This document shows positions 34,151-45,439 of a stretch of DNA of 64,000 bases, piece after piece. The number at the start of each line of letters is the position of its first letter. Within the stretch, counting starts at the first letter, position 1. The translations under genes and the position numbers were made by a program. The stretch spans positions 66,562,496 to 66,626,495 of the forward strand of contig CM051457.1 of assembly GCA_028274465.1 (NCBI GenBank), in the 5' to 3' direction. The DNA comes from Plantago ovata (taxonomy: Eukaryota; Streptophyta; Magnoliopsida; Lamiales; Plantaginaceae). The notes beneath the pieces are model-generated. The model made no database searches and was not told the origin of the DNA. It saw only the letters and a list, made by a program, of their open reading frames with translations.

Positions 34151-35298
34151 AACCCATAGACCCACATCTTATAAAAGCATACCAGAGATACTTATAAGCA
34201 TACCAACATCCCTTAAAACCACACAAAACATCTTTTATAGCCACACCAAGAACCCTTAGATCAACACCAAAAAAACTTAGAACCACAACATTCACAAAGC
34301 ATACCAGAGACACTTATAAGCATACCGAAAAACCACACCAACATATTTTGTAACCACACAGAGAACCCTTAGAATCACACCACAATCATAAGCATAGCAT
34401 AGACACTTATAAGCATAACACCATCCCTTAAAAACTACACCAACATCGTTTATAACCACACCCACAACCCTTAGAACAACACCAGAAACACTTAGAACCA
34501 CGCCAAAAATCACTCATAAACATACCAGAGAAACTTAAGTACCAGAAAAAATTCAAATACAAAAACTAAAAGTAAAATAACATAAAACCTATATGCATAC
34601 AAGATACAATTAAAACAACACCAAAAATCCCTTATAAGCATACCACATGCACTTAAAACCATAACATAAAAAGACTTGAACAACAAGAATACACAAACAG
34701 AGCATAAAACAGAATAAATACAGCCACAAACAGTTCAAACCACAACAAAAAACAGATTCACTATATAAAAATCAACACTAGCTAAAATACACTTACTAGA
34801 AGAAGCAGCTCTTCGTCGATAACACTCTTCAACGGAACAACAACGTCAAAAACACCGGAAGAACCCTTCCTCTTCGTCATCCTTCAAATCAGAAACCCTA
34901 GATCTGAGAAATTGAATCTGAGCAGACACCAAATTCGAAACCCTAGATCTCAGAAAATACAATGAGAACACCAAATCGAACACAAAGCTAGCAGAAACGA
35001 AGAAGATCGGAGAACAATCGCTTGTTTCTTCGATCGATCGGAAAAGTTTGAGATTCAGAGAAGAAAGGGGACTTTGCAGAGAGAAAAAATGAATTTCACA
35101 TAGTAAACACGGTGAAGTGTGTGTTTTCTATGTGATACGCGTATAATAAGAGCTACAACGAACCGTTTTTTTTTCAAATCGAACAGTTTAACCAACAATG
35201 AGTTTTTGACAAAAATCAGACACAAAACCACCGAGTTTTTCACAAAACCAGGCCTTTTCGTCGTTTTAGGAAAGACCGACCTCCCCGTAGACTTTAGC
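34151..35298 (-). mobile_element. MULE-L, right part with terminal inverted repeat
   Basis: The motif array AACCACACC..AACCCTTAGAAC fills 34151-34760, followed by the first exon of a minus-strand gene and its promoter-like upstream region. The right terminus, read inward from 35298, is GCTAAAGTCTACGGGGAGG, then CTTTCCTAAAACGACG. It is closely similar to the MULE-R left terminus at 35562, which faces the opposite way. The duplication next to it would be TAAAGAATT, but the other end is not in the window. Confidence 0.6.
34797..34880 (-). pseudogene. First exon of MULE-L gene
   Basis: ATG at 34880, 28 codons beginning MTKRKGSSG and ending at a strong donor, CTA|GTAAGT. It is homologous to the MULE-R start (MTKRKVSS at 35957). 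The downstream intron is the motif array; the terminal exon is probably 5606-5392 beyond element A. Protein family not recognised. Confidence 0.5.
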
Positions 35299-35561
35299 TA
35301 AAGAATTTGTGGTCAGGGTACTCTTAATGTATTTTTTGTGTTGCTCTATTTTGAATTTTATTTAACACTAAAACTAATCCGATGTTAAAAAAGATAGTAT
35401 ACATATTACTTTAATATTAACATTTATTTATTATTACTGTTATTATTAATATTATGGTTAAACATTAAAATAGTAATAAATATAATTACTCACAAAGTAA
35501 TGATCCACTAAAGCAAAGCAATGTAGCATCAATAGCATAGAAAAATACCTAACAATAACTC
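35299..35561. other. Spacer between two head-to-head MULEs
   Basis: 263 bp of AT-rich sequence with no gene. It ends with CAATAACTC (35553-35561), the target duplication of MULE-R. Confidence 0.6.
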
Positions 35562-35956
35562 GCTAAAGTCTAGGGAGAGGACGGCCTTTCCTAAATCAAT
35601 GAAAAGGGATGGTTTTGTGATAAATGGGTGGTTTTGTTAAAAAACTCGCTACTCTCTTAACCAGCCGGTTTTTATAAAAAAATCCGGTTCATTGTATTGT
35701 ATAAATTGAATCGAGCACACACAAAATACGCAGTAGAACGTGTTTAATGTGTGATTGCCGTATTCTCTGTGCAATATCCAATTTTCTTCTCCGCCCTTCC
35801 GATTCTTATTATTTTCCGATCGATCGACGGAACAAGGCGTTTGTTCTCCTTTTTCTCTTTGTTTCTGCAATTTCTATTCGATTTTGTTGTTCATGTTCAG
35901 TTTTGGTATTTTTTGAGATCTAGGGTTTCGAATTTTGGGGTTTCTGCTGATTAAAC

Positions 35957-36938
35957 ATGACGAAAAGGAAGGTTTCTTCCGTTGTATCCGACAATCCTAA
36001 ACCAAAGCACCTCTATCGACGGAGAGTTGGTTCCAGTAAGGGTACATTTCTGATTTCATAGATTTAGTATTTTCTGGAACTTTCAAGTGCTTTTATGTTA
36101 CGAATTTAGTTCATGTGGTGTGCTTATAAGGTATTTGTGGTGTTGTTTTGATCGATTGAGCTGTTTGTTTTTAAGTTTCTCTCATATGCTTATTATTATA
36201 TATACTTGGTTTCTGTTTTTGAAAATTTTCCTTAGTACCAAGTGTGTCTTGTACGGTTATAATGGATTTCGGTGTGTTTTTAAGTGTCGTTTGGTATGCT
36301 TATAGGTTCTACTTTTACTTTTGTATTTGAAAGTATTCGAGTTTCTCTGGTATGCTTATGAATGATATTGGTGTGGTTCTAAGTGTTTTTGGTGTGGTTC
36401 TAAGATTTATTGGTGTGTTTTTTGGTGTGGTTCTAAGTGTTTTTGGTTTGGTTGGTGTTGTCTTTTGGTGTAGCTCTAAGTGTTCTTGGTGTGGTATAAA
36501 AGTTGTTTGGTGCGTTTTTAAGTGATGTTGGTATGCTTGTAAGTCTATTATGTGTGCTTATAAATGAGTCTTGGTGTTGTTCTATGTGTGGCTTGTTTGT
36601 TATTGCTTAAGGGTATTTTGGTGTGGTATTTAATTTGATGTTGGTGTTTTATTTTTTTGTAGCAGTTTCTCAAGGTGTTGATGAGCATAGTGGTTTGAAA
36701 AGAGAAACAGGAGAAGCTTGAAAATGAGACGGCTGTAGAGCAAGAGAAGATTGACAAGAAGAGGGGGAATGAGACAGTGAATGAAAAGGATGTTGTGAAG
36801 AAAGCAAAGGTGGTGGTTCCTGCTATTCAAAGAGAGATAAGATCAAAGGCCAAGCATGATATTGTTGCTGGACCAAATGAAAATGAAACGAGCGGACTTG
36901 ACACTTTAATTAAAACATTAAAGGTCAAGGTTAATTAA
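35957..36938 (+). pseudogene. MULE-R plus-strand gene, two exons, frameshifted
   Basis: Exon 1, 35957-36035: ATG, MTKRKVSSVVSDNPKPKH.., ending CCA|GTAAGG. The intron is the motif array. Exon 2, about 36663-36938, follows TTTTTTTGTAG. Its first frame stops after KRETGEA, while the neighbouring frame is open and Lys/Glu-rich (EKLENETAVEQEKIDKKRGN) to a TAA at 36938, so an indel near 36700 is likely. Product about 115 residues, basic and highly charged. Not recognised. It is the homologue of the MULE-L first exon. Confidence 0.5.
36036..36662 (+). repeat. GGTGTGGTTCTAAGTG motif array, plus orientation
   Basis: More than a dozen degenerate copies of GGTGTGGTTCTAAGTGTT and variants, spaced about 16-35 bp, filling the intron of the plus-strand MULE-R gene. 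Orientation is the same as the gene. Confidence 0.75.
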
Positions 36939-37149
36939 GAACAATCAATGTTAATTTGTGACTGATTTGGACTTTTTTGTATCGTAATTTCTTTTCTTTT
37001 TGGCCTGTAATATGTACTTTGGATGAAATTGTCACTATGGTTTTCGTTATTTTTGGGTTAGTTTGTGATTTGAACATTTTTCACTTTGTGTTGTGTTTGC
37101 TTTTTGTGGTTTACTGTGTATGTTCTTTAGTAGTTTTGATTTGCATTGA

Positions 37150-39790
37150 AATCTTATCATGATTGTTTAAAACCACACCTCCAGTTTTTAAAACCACACT
37201 TGTTTCTCTTACAAGTCCACCAAGTGCTATAAGAGTTTCCTGTAGGGGTTATCATTTTGCGATGGGTAATATGACTTTTGTTTTTAAAACCACACTATAT
37301 AGTTTTAAAACAACACCATCAACATTAAAAACCACACCAACTGCTTTAGTGTTTATAATGGCATCAGTTTGTAAAACAAAATGTAATTTTTTTATTATAA
37401 ATCAATTTACTTTCATTTTATGGTTTTAAGTCTCTGTGATGTGGTTTTAAGGGTACATAGAGTACTTTTTTATACTACTGGTGTTTAAAATGAAAAATTA
37501 TGGAATATCAATACTTTATTTTTTATTATGCCTACAAGGTTTCTTAAAACCCCACCATGTCTACTTAAAACAACAACATGGTATATTCATAACTACAACA
37601 TCATGTAACAAACAAGGTTACAAGCAAAATTTATTCATTAATTTCATGGTTTCGAATCAAACATTCAGTCACTTGGTGCTTTTAAAAAATAAGTATCATA
37701 ACATCAACAAATAATCTATATTAATCGCTCAGGTAGTGTGTTTAACGCCTGAATTTGCGCCTTTGAAATTGGCTTCCTATGGTTAAATTTGCTCGTCAGC
37801 TTTGGTTTCCTTCCTTTTATTTTTGCTGGGAGTGCACCGAACAGATGTAGAGGCTTTTTCAGCTTGTGTGGTGGTCGTACTTGTTTCTGCAGTGTAACCT
37901 TTAAGAGATCTGGGATCACTACCATCATCAACCTCTTTCATCATCATTATGATCATCATCATCATCATCTCCACCATCGTCACCTGTGTTATAAGCATAA
38001 CAACTTTTGTTAGAAATCACAACAAATGTTCTTAAAAGCACACCATGCTTCCTTAAAAACCATACCATGGCTACTTAAACCCATACAATGGACAATCCCA
38101 CAACAACACTATTTAAAACCACACTGAAGATGCTAATTACCACACCAAGATTTCTTAAAATTTCAGCATGCAACAGAAGGTCACATGCATATTTCAAAAC
38201 CACATCATAGGATATTATAACCATTTCATGTTTTCTTAAAATCACACCATGACATCTTAATACCACAGAATGTACAAACCCAACAAAGTAAATATAAATT
38301 TTTTTTTAAACCACAACAACACCATTTAATACCTCACTAAAGACACTTATTACCACACCATAAAAATACTTAAATCAACACCATGATGTGTTAAAATTTG
38401 AGTATGCAACAAAAGCTAAAAATGATATGAAGCTACTTAAAATCACAACAACAGTAACTTTAAGCACACCAAAATCTCTTAAAAGTAAAATATTAAATCT
38501 GAAGCTGAAATGCATATTTCAATACCAAATTGTCGGTTCTTAAAAGCACACCAAACTTACTCTTAACCACACCATGTCATTTCAAAACTATAGGATGGTC
38601 AAACGCAGGGCAGTAGCATTATATGTTCGTTAAAACTACAACAGCAGTAACTATAAGCACATCAAATATCTCTTAAAACCACATCATATGTCCTTAAAAC
38701 CACAATCTTACGTTTCAGCAATCACAAAAGCTTAAAACCACACAAAAAATGCTTAAAAGTAGTTAGGAACATACGAAATTGTTGCTCAGGCTCAACTTCT
38801 TCGATTACTTCAACATCAGATGCGCATTCCTCCTCCAAATTGCCGATCAGACGCTTCGTGCTTTTGACAAACTTGATTTGCATATACAATCGACAAACCC
38901 ACAACAACATTATTTATAACCTAAAGCCACTTATAACCACACTATGTTCCCTTAAAAAAACAACAAGGTGTCTTAAAATTATTGCATGCAACATAAGCTA
39001 AAATTTATATTTCAAAACCACAACATAGGATATTATAAGCACATCATATGTTCTTAAAACCAAACAATGTCCTCTTAAAACCACACAATGGATAACCCCA
39101 ACATAGTAGCAATATATAAATCTTAAAACCACATCAACATTACTTAAAACAACACTAAATAGTCTTATAACCACACTAGGTTCCCTTAAAACAACACCAA
39201 GATGTCTTAAAATAACAGCATGCAACAGAAGCTAAAGATCATGTCATGGATAGCTTCTAAAAATCAGAACAACAATTAAAACCACACCAAAATCTCATGC
39301 AATTGAAGCTAAAAATGATCTGAAGGATGCTTCCTAAACACGACTTCTTAAAACTACAACAACAGTAACTAAAACCACGCATACGTCTCTTAAAAGTGCA
39401 ACATGAAACTGAAGCTAAAATTAATATTTCATAACTACATCATAAGTTATTAAAAGCACAACAAAATTACTTATAACCACACCATGTCAGTTCAAAACCC
39501 TAGAATGAACAAACAGAAGACAGTAGCATTATATATTCTTTAAAACCACAACAACAGTGATTAAAACCACACCAAAATCTCTTAAAAGTTCAGAATGAAA
39601 ACTGGATCTGAAATGATCTCAATCATGCTTAGATGCTTAAGAATATCTCTTAAAATCACATCATGTGTCCTTAAAACCACAATCTCATGTTTCATCAATT
39701 GCATAAGCTTAAAACCACATCATATGTCCTTAAAACAACAATCTCATGTTTCAACATTTACAGAAGCTTAAAACCCCACAGAAAAAGCTT
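37150..39790 (-). repeat. CTTAAAACCACACCA motif array, minus orientation
   Basis: Dozens of copies of the reverse complement of the motif above (on the plus strand CTTAAAACCACACCAA and variants) from 37155 to about 39780. They interleave with short minus-strand exons. The orientation flips from the left half at about 37150. Confidence 0.8.
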
Positions 39791-40191
39791 AAAAGTAGTT
39801 AGGAAAGTACCGAATTGCTGCTCAGGCTCATCTTCTTCGATTACATCAACATCAGATGCGGATTGCTCTTCAAAACCGCCGATCAGTGGTTCGTACTTTT
39901 GAGAAACTGGATCTGAACATTTTTTGAACAGATCAGAAGGTATATCATTCGAAAATTAATAAATCGAAGCTTGATTTGAAAAACACGCACAAACACACAC
40001 TAATTTCTCAGATTTTGAACTAGAACAGAAGCAATGGTGTGGATTTTTACCTGATTAATGTTAATTGAAGTTGTATTTGTTGAGATTTGATGGAAACGCT
40101 TCTGAATGTCGAGATTCCGGTGAAATTCCAACGAGAATCCGACGAGCAAGATCAATTTGGTGAGAATTGGGGAGAATTTCGCGTGAAACAT
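37783..40191 (-). pseudogene. MULE-R minus-strand gene, several decayed exons
   Basis: Exon 1, 40191-40051 (47 codons from MFHAKFSP to a CAG|GTAAAA donor), lies downstream of the TATA-like CTATAAATAG near 40260. Two homologous acidic exons, about 39920-39812 and 38888-38774, read ..LIGGFEEQSASDVDVIEEDE and ..LIGNLEEECASDVEVIEEVE; the second ends at a GTATGTTCC donor. A last exon, about 37989-37783, starts after an AACACAG acceptor, has an Asp run, and ends KNKRKETKADEQI-stop after a frame change. The joins are my reconstruction. Acidic protein of unknown function, probably not functional. Confidence 0.4.
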
Positions 40192-40390
40192 ACAGTCACA
40201 CTGTTTGTGTGTGTTTCTGTCTATTTCTGAGGTTTGTGCGTGATTTAGGTGCTATTTATAGGGCCGAGTTTTTTTGACTTTCTGGTCAAAACCGGTTTCT
40301 GATTTTAGAAGGTGGTTTTTGTGCTAAAAATCAGTCCTTTCCTAGATGGTAGGAAAGATATTCCTTACCATATACTTACTCCAATAACTC

Positions 40391-41257
40391 ACAACAATAC
40401 ACCTAGCGTGAATCCTTTGTTCACATAAATTAATTATTATTGAATAAAATTTTAATTTTAAGTTTTACCAGTTTTAAAGATTAATTATAAAAGAATTAAT
40501 TTATACCGTTCTTACGATTTGATATGGTTTAAGAACATAGTCTTTCATTACAAAAAACAAAAATGATTAATTTGTAGAAGTTGTAATGTATTCTATTCGT
40601 ACAATACCTACTATTATAGGCTTATTATTAATCTATATATACATGAAAGCTAGGTGTCTAGGAGAACCCAATTTCATTCTCAAGAGTTTTCACACTATGT
40701 GGCAATAATTTTGAGAGGATGGAAAAGATTCAATTTCATTTGTTTTGGTAAGTTTTCATTCATCTAATTTTGGTAATTTAATTCTTCTTCCAAACACAAA
40801 ATCGTCCAGGTATATATAAATTAAAAAATCCGAAATTATACAACAAAACAAATTCTGGAATTAAAAAATAATATGTTAATTGAATTATTATACAACAAAA
40901 CAGATTTCGGAATTTAAAAGTAAATCGTTTATTAATTAAATGTTGAATTATGGTGTCAATTAAATTATTGGCAAAATGAATTTTAAAATTGATAATAAAT
41001 ATGTTTTAATTTAAACGTGAATTAAAATGTTAATTAAAATCTAGGTAAAATATATTCTGGAATTAAAATTAAATTCGTAGACACTATTTTACGAAAATCA
41101 GTTTAATTGTTTTTAGTTTATTCATTCACAATTAATTTTAATTATTGAAAAATGATATTTAATAAATCAGTGATTTAATTATTTGTGTTTTTTATTTTAA
41201 GAATAATCTTTTTTGCAAATTCATGGAAATAATAAATTAAAAAAAAAAGTTGCAAAA
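40391..41257. other. AT-rich intergenic DNA
   Basis: No gene seen. Very AT-rich, with direct repeats of ATTATACAACAAAAC (40835 and 40888). Confidence 0.5.
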
Positions 41258-41328
41258 GTTGTGGCCAGAGGGAATCGAACCCGGGTGGCATATCCCATGA
41301 ACATCACCACATTCCACTCAGCCACAGC
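41258..41328 (-). ncRNA. tRNA-like Pol III unit 1
   Basis: On the minus strand the ends pair as an acceptor-like stem (GCTGTGG with CCACAAC, one G-U). Box A is TGGCTGAGTGG, close to consensus; box B is GGTTCGATTCC, matching consensus; oligo-T lies downstream (10 T starting about 41240). The middle lacks a clear anticodon arm, so this is probably a tRNA-derived element or SINE head rather than a tRNA. Confidence 0.55.
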
Positions 41329-41465
41329 TTTTCAATCGTTCATTATTGACAACATCAAGTATTGTTGTTCGATTTAATATTTTATACTTTTAATTTTATT
41401 TAGTAACAATTAAGTTTTTTCCGTAATAATTACTCTAGATTATGAGTTATTAAATGTGACATATA

Positions 41466-41812
41466 ACCGCTGCTAGACATCGAATGAACAGATATGCATC
41501 ATGCATAGTTAGAATGTTGAGTGATGAAGATGAAGTGCGACAACGAGGATTATGTCTCTTTAAAGAGATTGCAACGGTGCATGGAGGATTATTTTGTTTG
41601 AAAAATTTAGACAATATCTCTTAAAGCAGCTTTGTCAATTAAATCATGGTGTTTTTGCTTTGAATTTTAACATTCCGAAATTTTGTTGTAAGGATCATAT
41701 TGTTGGGGAGGGGGGATTAGATGACGGTTTGTGCCTTGATTGTTTGGCAGATCGTGAAGTTCTATTCTATAGTCGTTCTAATGAGTTTCACGCGGCTATA
41801 GTTGAAATCTAA
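41466..41812 (+). pseudogene. F-box/Sel1-like family fragment (third exon only)
   Basis: Homologous to exon 3 of the gene at 45856-46677: SCIVRMLSDEDEVRQRGL, then after a one-base shift near 41598, LNHGVFALNFNIPKFC, GLDDGLCLDCLADREVLFYS and a stop at 41812. No exons 1 or 2 nearby. The duplicated unit includes the flanking tRNA-like sequence, as at 45.2 kb. Confidence 0.7.
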
Positions 41813-43058
41813 TCTTGAGATTCATGTAATTTTCCCATTTCCAGATATAATTGATTCGTTTTATGGACATGATTTATTTTCGCCTCATGAACAATTGATT
41901 ATTATTTCGATTAATGTCATTTTTTGGGTTTATTCTATATACATATTCGTCTTTGAGTGTTTGAGCTCATGAATATTACATAGCTATATCTGAAATTTAA
42001 TATATGGAATATTGTTATGGTGGAATTTTTCCATAAGCTTTCATTCGTGTTTTGAATTTGGCTTCATTCGTGTTTTGAATTTTGCTTTGATCCGTAACTG
42101 TTTATTTCATCATATAATGTGTTGTTATAAACATGATTCGTTTTATGATCATGATTTATTTTCGCCTCATGAACAATTGATTATTATTTCGATTAGTGTC
42201 GTTTTTTATTTTATTTCATATACATATTCTTCTTTGTTTGTTCGATCTCTTGAGTTTTACATATCTTTTAAAATTTACAGTCGGATGTTCATGAAGTTTA
42301 CATATTCTGAAAATTGACAATTGAAATTGGCTACGATTACGTCATACTTTAATTGTATGAGTTAAGAGAAAGAATACCAAAATCTACAATCTGTGCCGTT
42401 TAAATACATTGCTATACATTTGAGCATTAAGAAAAGTTGGATTTGGAAGCATATTCATTGTCACGTTGCTATATGTTTAAATCAGTGGTACATAAGTAAA
42501 AGCTGTGGCCGGTGGGAATTGAAACCGGGTGGTGAGGATGATGAAGATCCTACATTCCATTCGGCCACAGCTTTGTAATCTTTTATTGCTGATAACATTT
42601 GATACTGGTACTTGATTTACTATGCCTCTGTGTTTATTTCACTACACGATTTATCATGATTATGGTATTGATTCTAGATTCTTTCTAATTTTAAAACTCT
42701 CTAAATTTAAAGGATTTAGTTTGACTGAATGAGAGGTCAGTATCCTTGTAGAAATACGTTGGATCTCTTGAGATTTTGCATAATCAATTCAATTAACGTG
42801 CCAACTTATATACGGAAGCGATATGAAAATCTCAAGCACCATATTTTGTGCTTGCCAAAACTCTCGAGCACCATATTTTTATACGGGATCTGTGATTTAA
42901 TACATTTCATATCGTCTAACACTTTTACAATCTTAACCATATTTAGATTACAAAATTTGATTTAGCCAGACATTATATATAAACAATTCGATGTTGTTCT
43001 AATGAGAGTACCATATTTAGACTACTAACAATGTACTATAAAATCGAAGTCTATTTAT
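41813..43058. other. AT-rich intergenic DNA with a tRNA-like unit
   Basis: No gene. A direct repeat: GATTTATTTTCGCCTCATGAAC occurs in full at 41871 and 42147. A TATA-like CTATTTATATG at about 43048 probably serves the next gene. Confidence 0.5.
42502..42571 (-). ncRNA. tRNA-like Pol III unit 2
   Basis: Ends pair GCTGTGG/CCACAGC perfectly. Box A-like TGGCCGAATGG and a weaker box B-like GGTTTCAATTCC. The middle differs from the other three units. Most divergent copy. Confidence 0.45.
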
Positions 43059-43939
43059 ATGAAATCATCACTACATATTGCGAAAATGAGGACTCCATTT
43101 GGTTTGGAGGCGGCTCAGTCGAATATTGAGAATCGAGTTCGAATGTTTCGAAAAATAATTGACGAGGGAACGTTTGAGCACATCATATTGATGTTGGTAG
43201 TCACCCTCAACAGTTACGTTTATGGTGGTGAAGTGCTCATTTGGTATGAATAATATTTTGATTTCTTAGATTTTTTATTTTTAAATTATACGAATATCTT
43301 ATTATTGGATCTTGATGGATATTTGTATTATGTTAACTGCAGCATGAAAGCGTTCAAGATCATGTTTGGTATTGATCGATTTTATGAGGACCTTGACGTC
43401 TCTTCAATCCCAATTCATCCAATGGCATCGTTGGACACTTGCTATAGCATGCTCATAGTATGTATTTGGTTGATTACTTATTTCTACGGAAATATTTGAA
43501 CAAATTGTATATTCAACTTCTTAACTATATTCTACAGGTTGATGTGTTCGAGTACAAGATTTTTCGTAGGGTGCCTTATTTGCTTGAGATGCTGGAGAAG
43601 CACTCTCACAAGATGGCTGCCTATGCTTCGTGTATTTGTAGAATGGTCGATCCGAATAGTGCAGTGAGGCAACAAGGCTTCACTGCCTTTAAAGAATTAG
43701 CGAGCAGTCGTGGAGAATTGACGAGTATCAAGATGTGGCGACAGTCGCTATGCACTCAAATTTACAAGATACATGATGGAGTTTTCGAGAACAATTTTGA
43801 TATTCCTTCATTTTGTAGTAAAGAGTGGACAAAGTGTGGTAACTATAACGATACTACATGCTACGAATGCCTTGCTGACATTGAGATTCGAACATTCAAT
43901 CGTTATTTCTATTTTCAGTCTTCTATTGAAGGCCTTTAG
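43059..43939 (+). CDS. F-box/Sel1-like family protein lacking an obvious F-box, three exons
   Basis: Exons 43059-43243, 43343-43457 and 43538-43939 join in frame through GT-AG introns (phase 2, then 0) to give 233 residues. The family resembles plant At2g35280/At1g67623-type proteins: a short Sel1-like helical pair (RRVPYLLEMLEKHSHKMAAY, then a second helix MVDPNSAVRQQGFTAFKELA) and a C-terminal Cys cluster (FCSKEW, then TTCYECLADIEIRTF) that may bind zinc. The N-terminal 60 residues occupy the place of the F-box but lack clear F-box signatures. The neighbouring paralogue at 45856 has the same exon architecture, including an identical 115-nt exon 2. Probable role, if like relatives, is in SCF-type ubiquitination, but this copy may have lost Skp1 binding. 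TATA-like sequence about 11 bp upstream of the ATG. Confidence 0.7.
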
Positions 43940-44004
43940 TTATAAAGTAATGATCTATGTAACCTTGAATCTTTTATTTTTATTTTCATTATCAAATCAG
44001 ATTA

Positions 44005-44083
<79 letters not shown>

Positions 44084-44453
44084 AATTATTATTATTATTA
44101 TTATTATTATATTATTATTTTGCTTTGAGTTTCGTAATAATCTAATTATTAGAAATTATCTAATGAATCGAAATATTATTATTTAGAACTGTTCGATTAA
44201 AGATGAAAAGTCAGGTCTTTTGATTCTCAAGAGACACAACACTTGGATTAAATCTGTGAATGAGTGCATCTCTTTAAGTTAATGTTTGCAAATAAAAAGT
44301 CACAACTATTGAAGAAGGTGCCTCTTCAAATTTGATATCTTGAACTCCATCTATAAATCTGGTGCTTCACAAAGACGTTTTTCATCATAGGAGAACACTA
44401 AATTCGAAAGTAAAATCAGAGGTGTACGAACTACTAACCAAAAGAATCGAAAG
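43940..44453. other. Intergenic DNA with ATT microsatellite
   Basis: Contains an (ATT)n run from 44005 to about 44118. CTATAAAT at about 44350 is a probable TATA box for the next gene. The translated Leu-rich frame over the microsatellite is not a gene. Confidence 0.8.
44005..44118. repeat. (ATT)n microsatellite
   Basis: About 35 trinucleotide units, interrupted at 44082-44088 and 44108. Confidence 0.95.
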
Positions 44454-44957
44454 ATGTCGCAAGTTCAGGCAGAAACCATTGTCATCCTTGGCAACAATGA
44501 AATTAGTCACCACAGAGATCTGGCGTGCTGCAAAACTATAAACATCAAGAGTCAAATGAAGATGAAGATCAAGTTTGTGTGCAAGGAAGACGGGACAATA
44601 ACATGTACGATGAAACATAAGAACATCCATCTCGATCAAGAGGAAGAGACAAAAATGTTGTGGATAAATGTTGCACAACCAATTGATGAGCCATCCACTG
44701 ATTTCAAATCCTACATGAAAGAGAAGATCATGGAGAATAATCCCAACGTGTTCATCCTATCCTCAACTGGTTCTGGATATGATCCTGGATTGATGAAAAA
44801 ACACATTGAGGCAATTGGTGGTACAGTCCATTTTCATAACAACATTGGGCATGAACCTGGTGGCTTTTGCGTCGCTACATCACGTGGTGCACTAAATGGC
44901 AAAGAAAAATCTATTGAGGTGTCTGGCTTTCGATTCACTTATGATCATACATACTGA
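44454..44957 (+). CDS. Single-exon gene, 167 residues, unknown function
   Basis: Intact frame MSQVQAETIVILGNNE.. to ..FRFTYDHTY. A probable TATA box lies about 100 bp upstream (near 44350) and an AATAAA at about 45032 would be a polyadenylation signal, so it has the look of a real transcription unit. The N-terminal half is basic with regular beta-like patterning and Cys pairs (ACCKT, FVCKEDGTITC); the second half has a Gly-rich stretch, LSSTGSGYDPGLMKKHIEAI. No signal peptide or membrane segment. I do not recognise the family. It lies between two F-box-like paralogues. Confidence 0.6.
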   Translation: MSQVQAETIVILGNNEISHHRDLACCKTINIKSQMKMKIKFVCKEDGTITCTMKHKNIHLDQEEETKMLWINVAQPIDEPSTDFKSYMKEKIMENNPNVFILSSTGSGYDPGLMKKHIEAIGGTVHFHNNIGHEPGGFCVATSRGALNGKEKSIEVSGFRFTYDHTY

Positions 44958-45195
44958 ATCATGATCATAAGCCTCGACCCCAATGATTGTCAATGTTCTT
45001 CTTTGATTTGTATGGTTATATAGATTATGTAATAACAATATTAATAAAGTTGTTTCAAATATTTTATCTTCTCGGTTCTACAAATACTTATATGCAGAAT
45101 GCAAGTACCTGATGATTAATTTATTTGTGTTTTATGTGAGACAAATATTTGTTTTTAATTGAAGTGAGAAAAAAATTAAAAACAGAATCGCAAAA

Positions 45196-45266
45196 GCTGT
45201 GGCCAGAGAGAATTGAACCCGGGTGGCATATACCATAATCATCACCACGTTCCACTCGGCCACAGC
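45196..45266 (-). ncRNA. tRNA-like Pol III unit 3
   Basis: Perfect GCTGTGG/CCACAGC end stem, box A TGGCCGAGTGG (exact consensus) and box B-like GGTTCAATTC. Same length (71 nt) as units 1 and 4. Confidence 0.55.
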
Positions 45267-45439
45267 TTTTCAATCGTTCACTGTTGACAACATCAAGTAT
45301 TGGTGTTCGATTTGATATTTTATGCTTTTAATTTTATTTAGTAACAATTAAGTTTTTTTCCGTAATAATTACTCTAGATTATTAATTATTAAATCAGTCA
45401 TATAATCGAATAAATCATTTAATTGGAAAAAAAAAAAAA

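Larger units (their letters stand above)
35562..40381. mobile_element. MULE-R: Mutator-like element with 9-bp target duplication
   Basis: Flanked by CAATAACTC at 35553-35561 and 40382-40390; nine bases is the Mutator hallmark. The termini match in inverted orientation over about 32 bp (GCTAAAGTCTAGGGAGAGGA.. against GAGTAAGTATATGGTAAGGA.., about 21 identical), and similarity extends inward through CTTTCCTA and a GGTGGTTTTG sequence. The 4.8 kb interior has two converging gene remnants and dense motif arrays. No MULE transposase was recognised, so it is non-autonomous. Confidence 0.75.

Noticed and set aside
34151-39790. Repeat arrays resembling a CRISPR or satellite
   Set aside because: Units are degenerate, irregularly spaced, without unique spacers, and follow introns of MULE genes in a plant genome.
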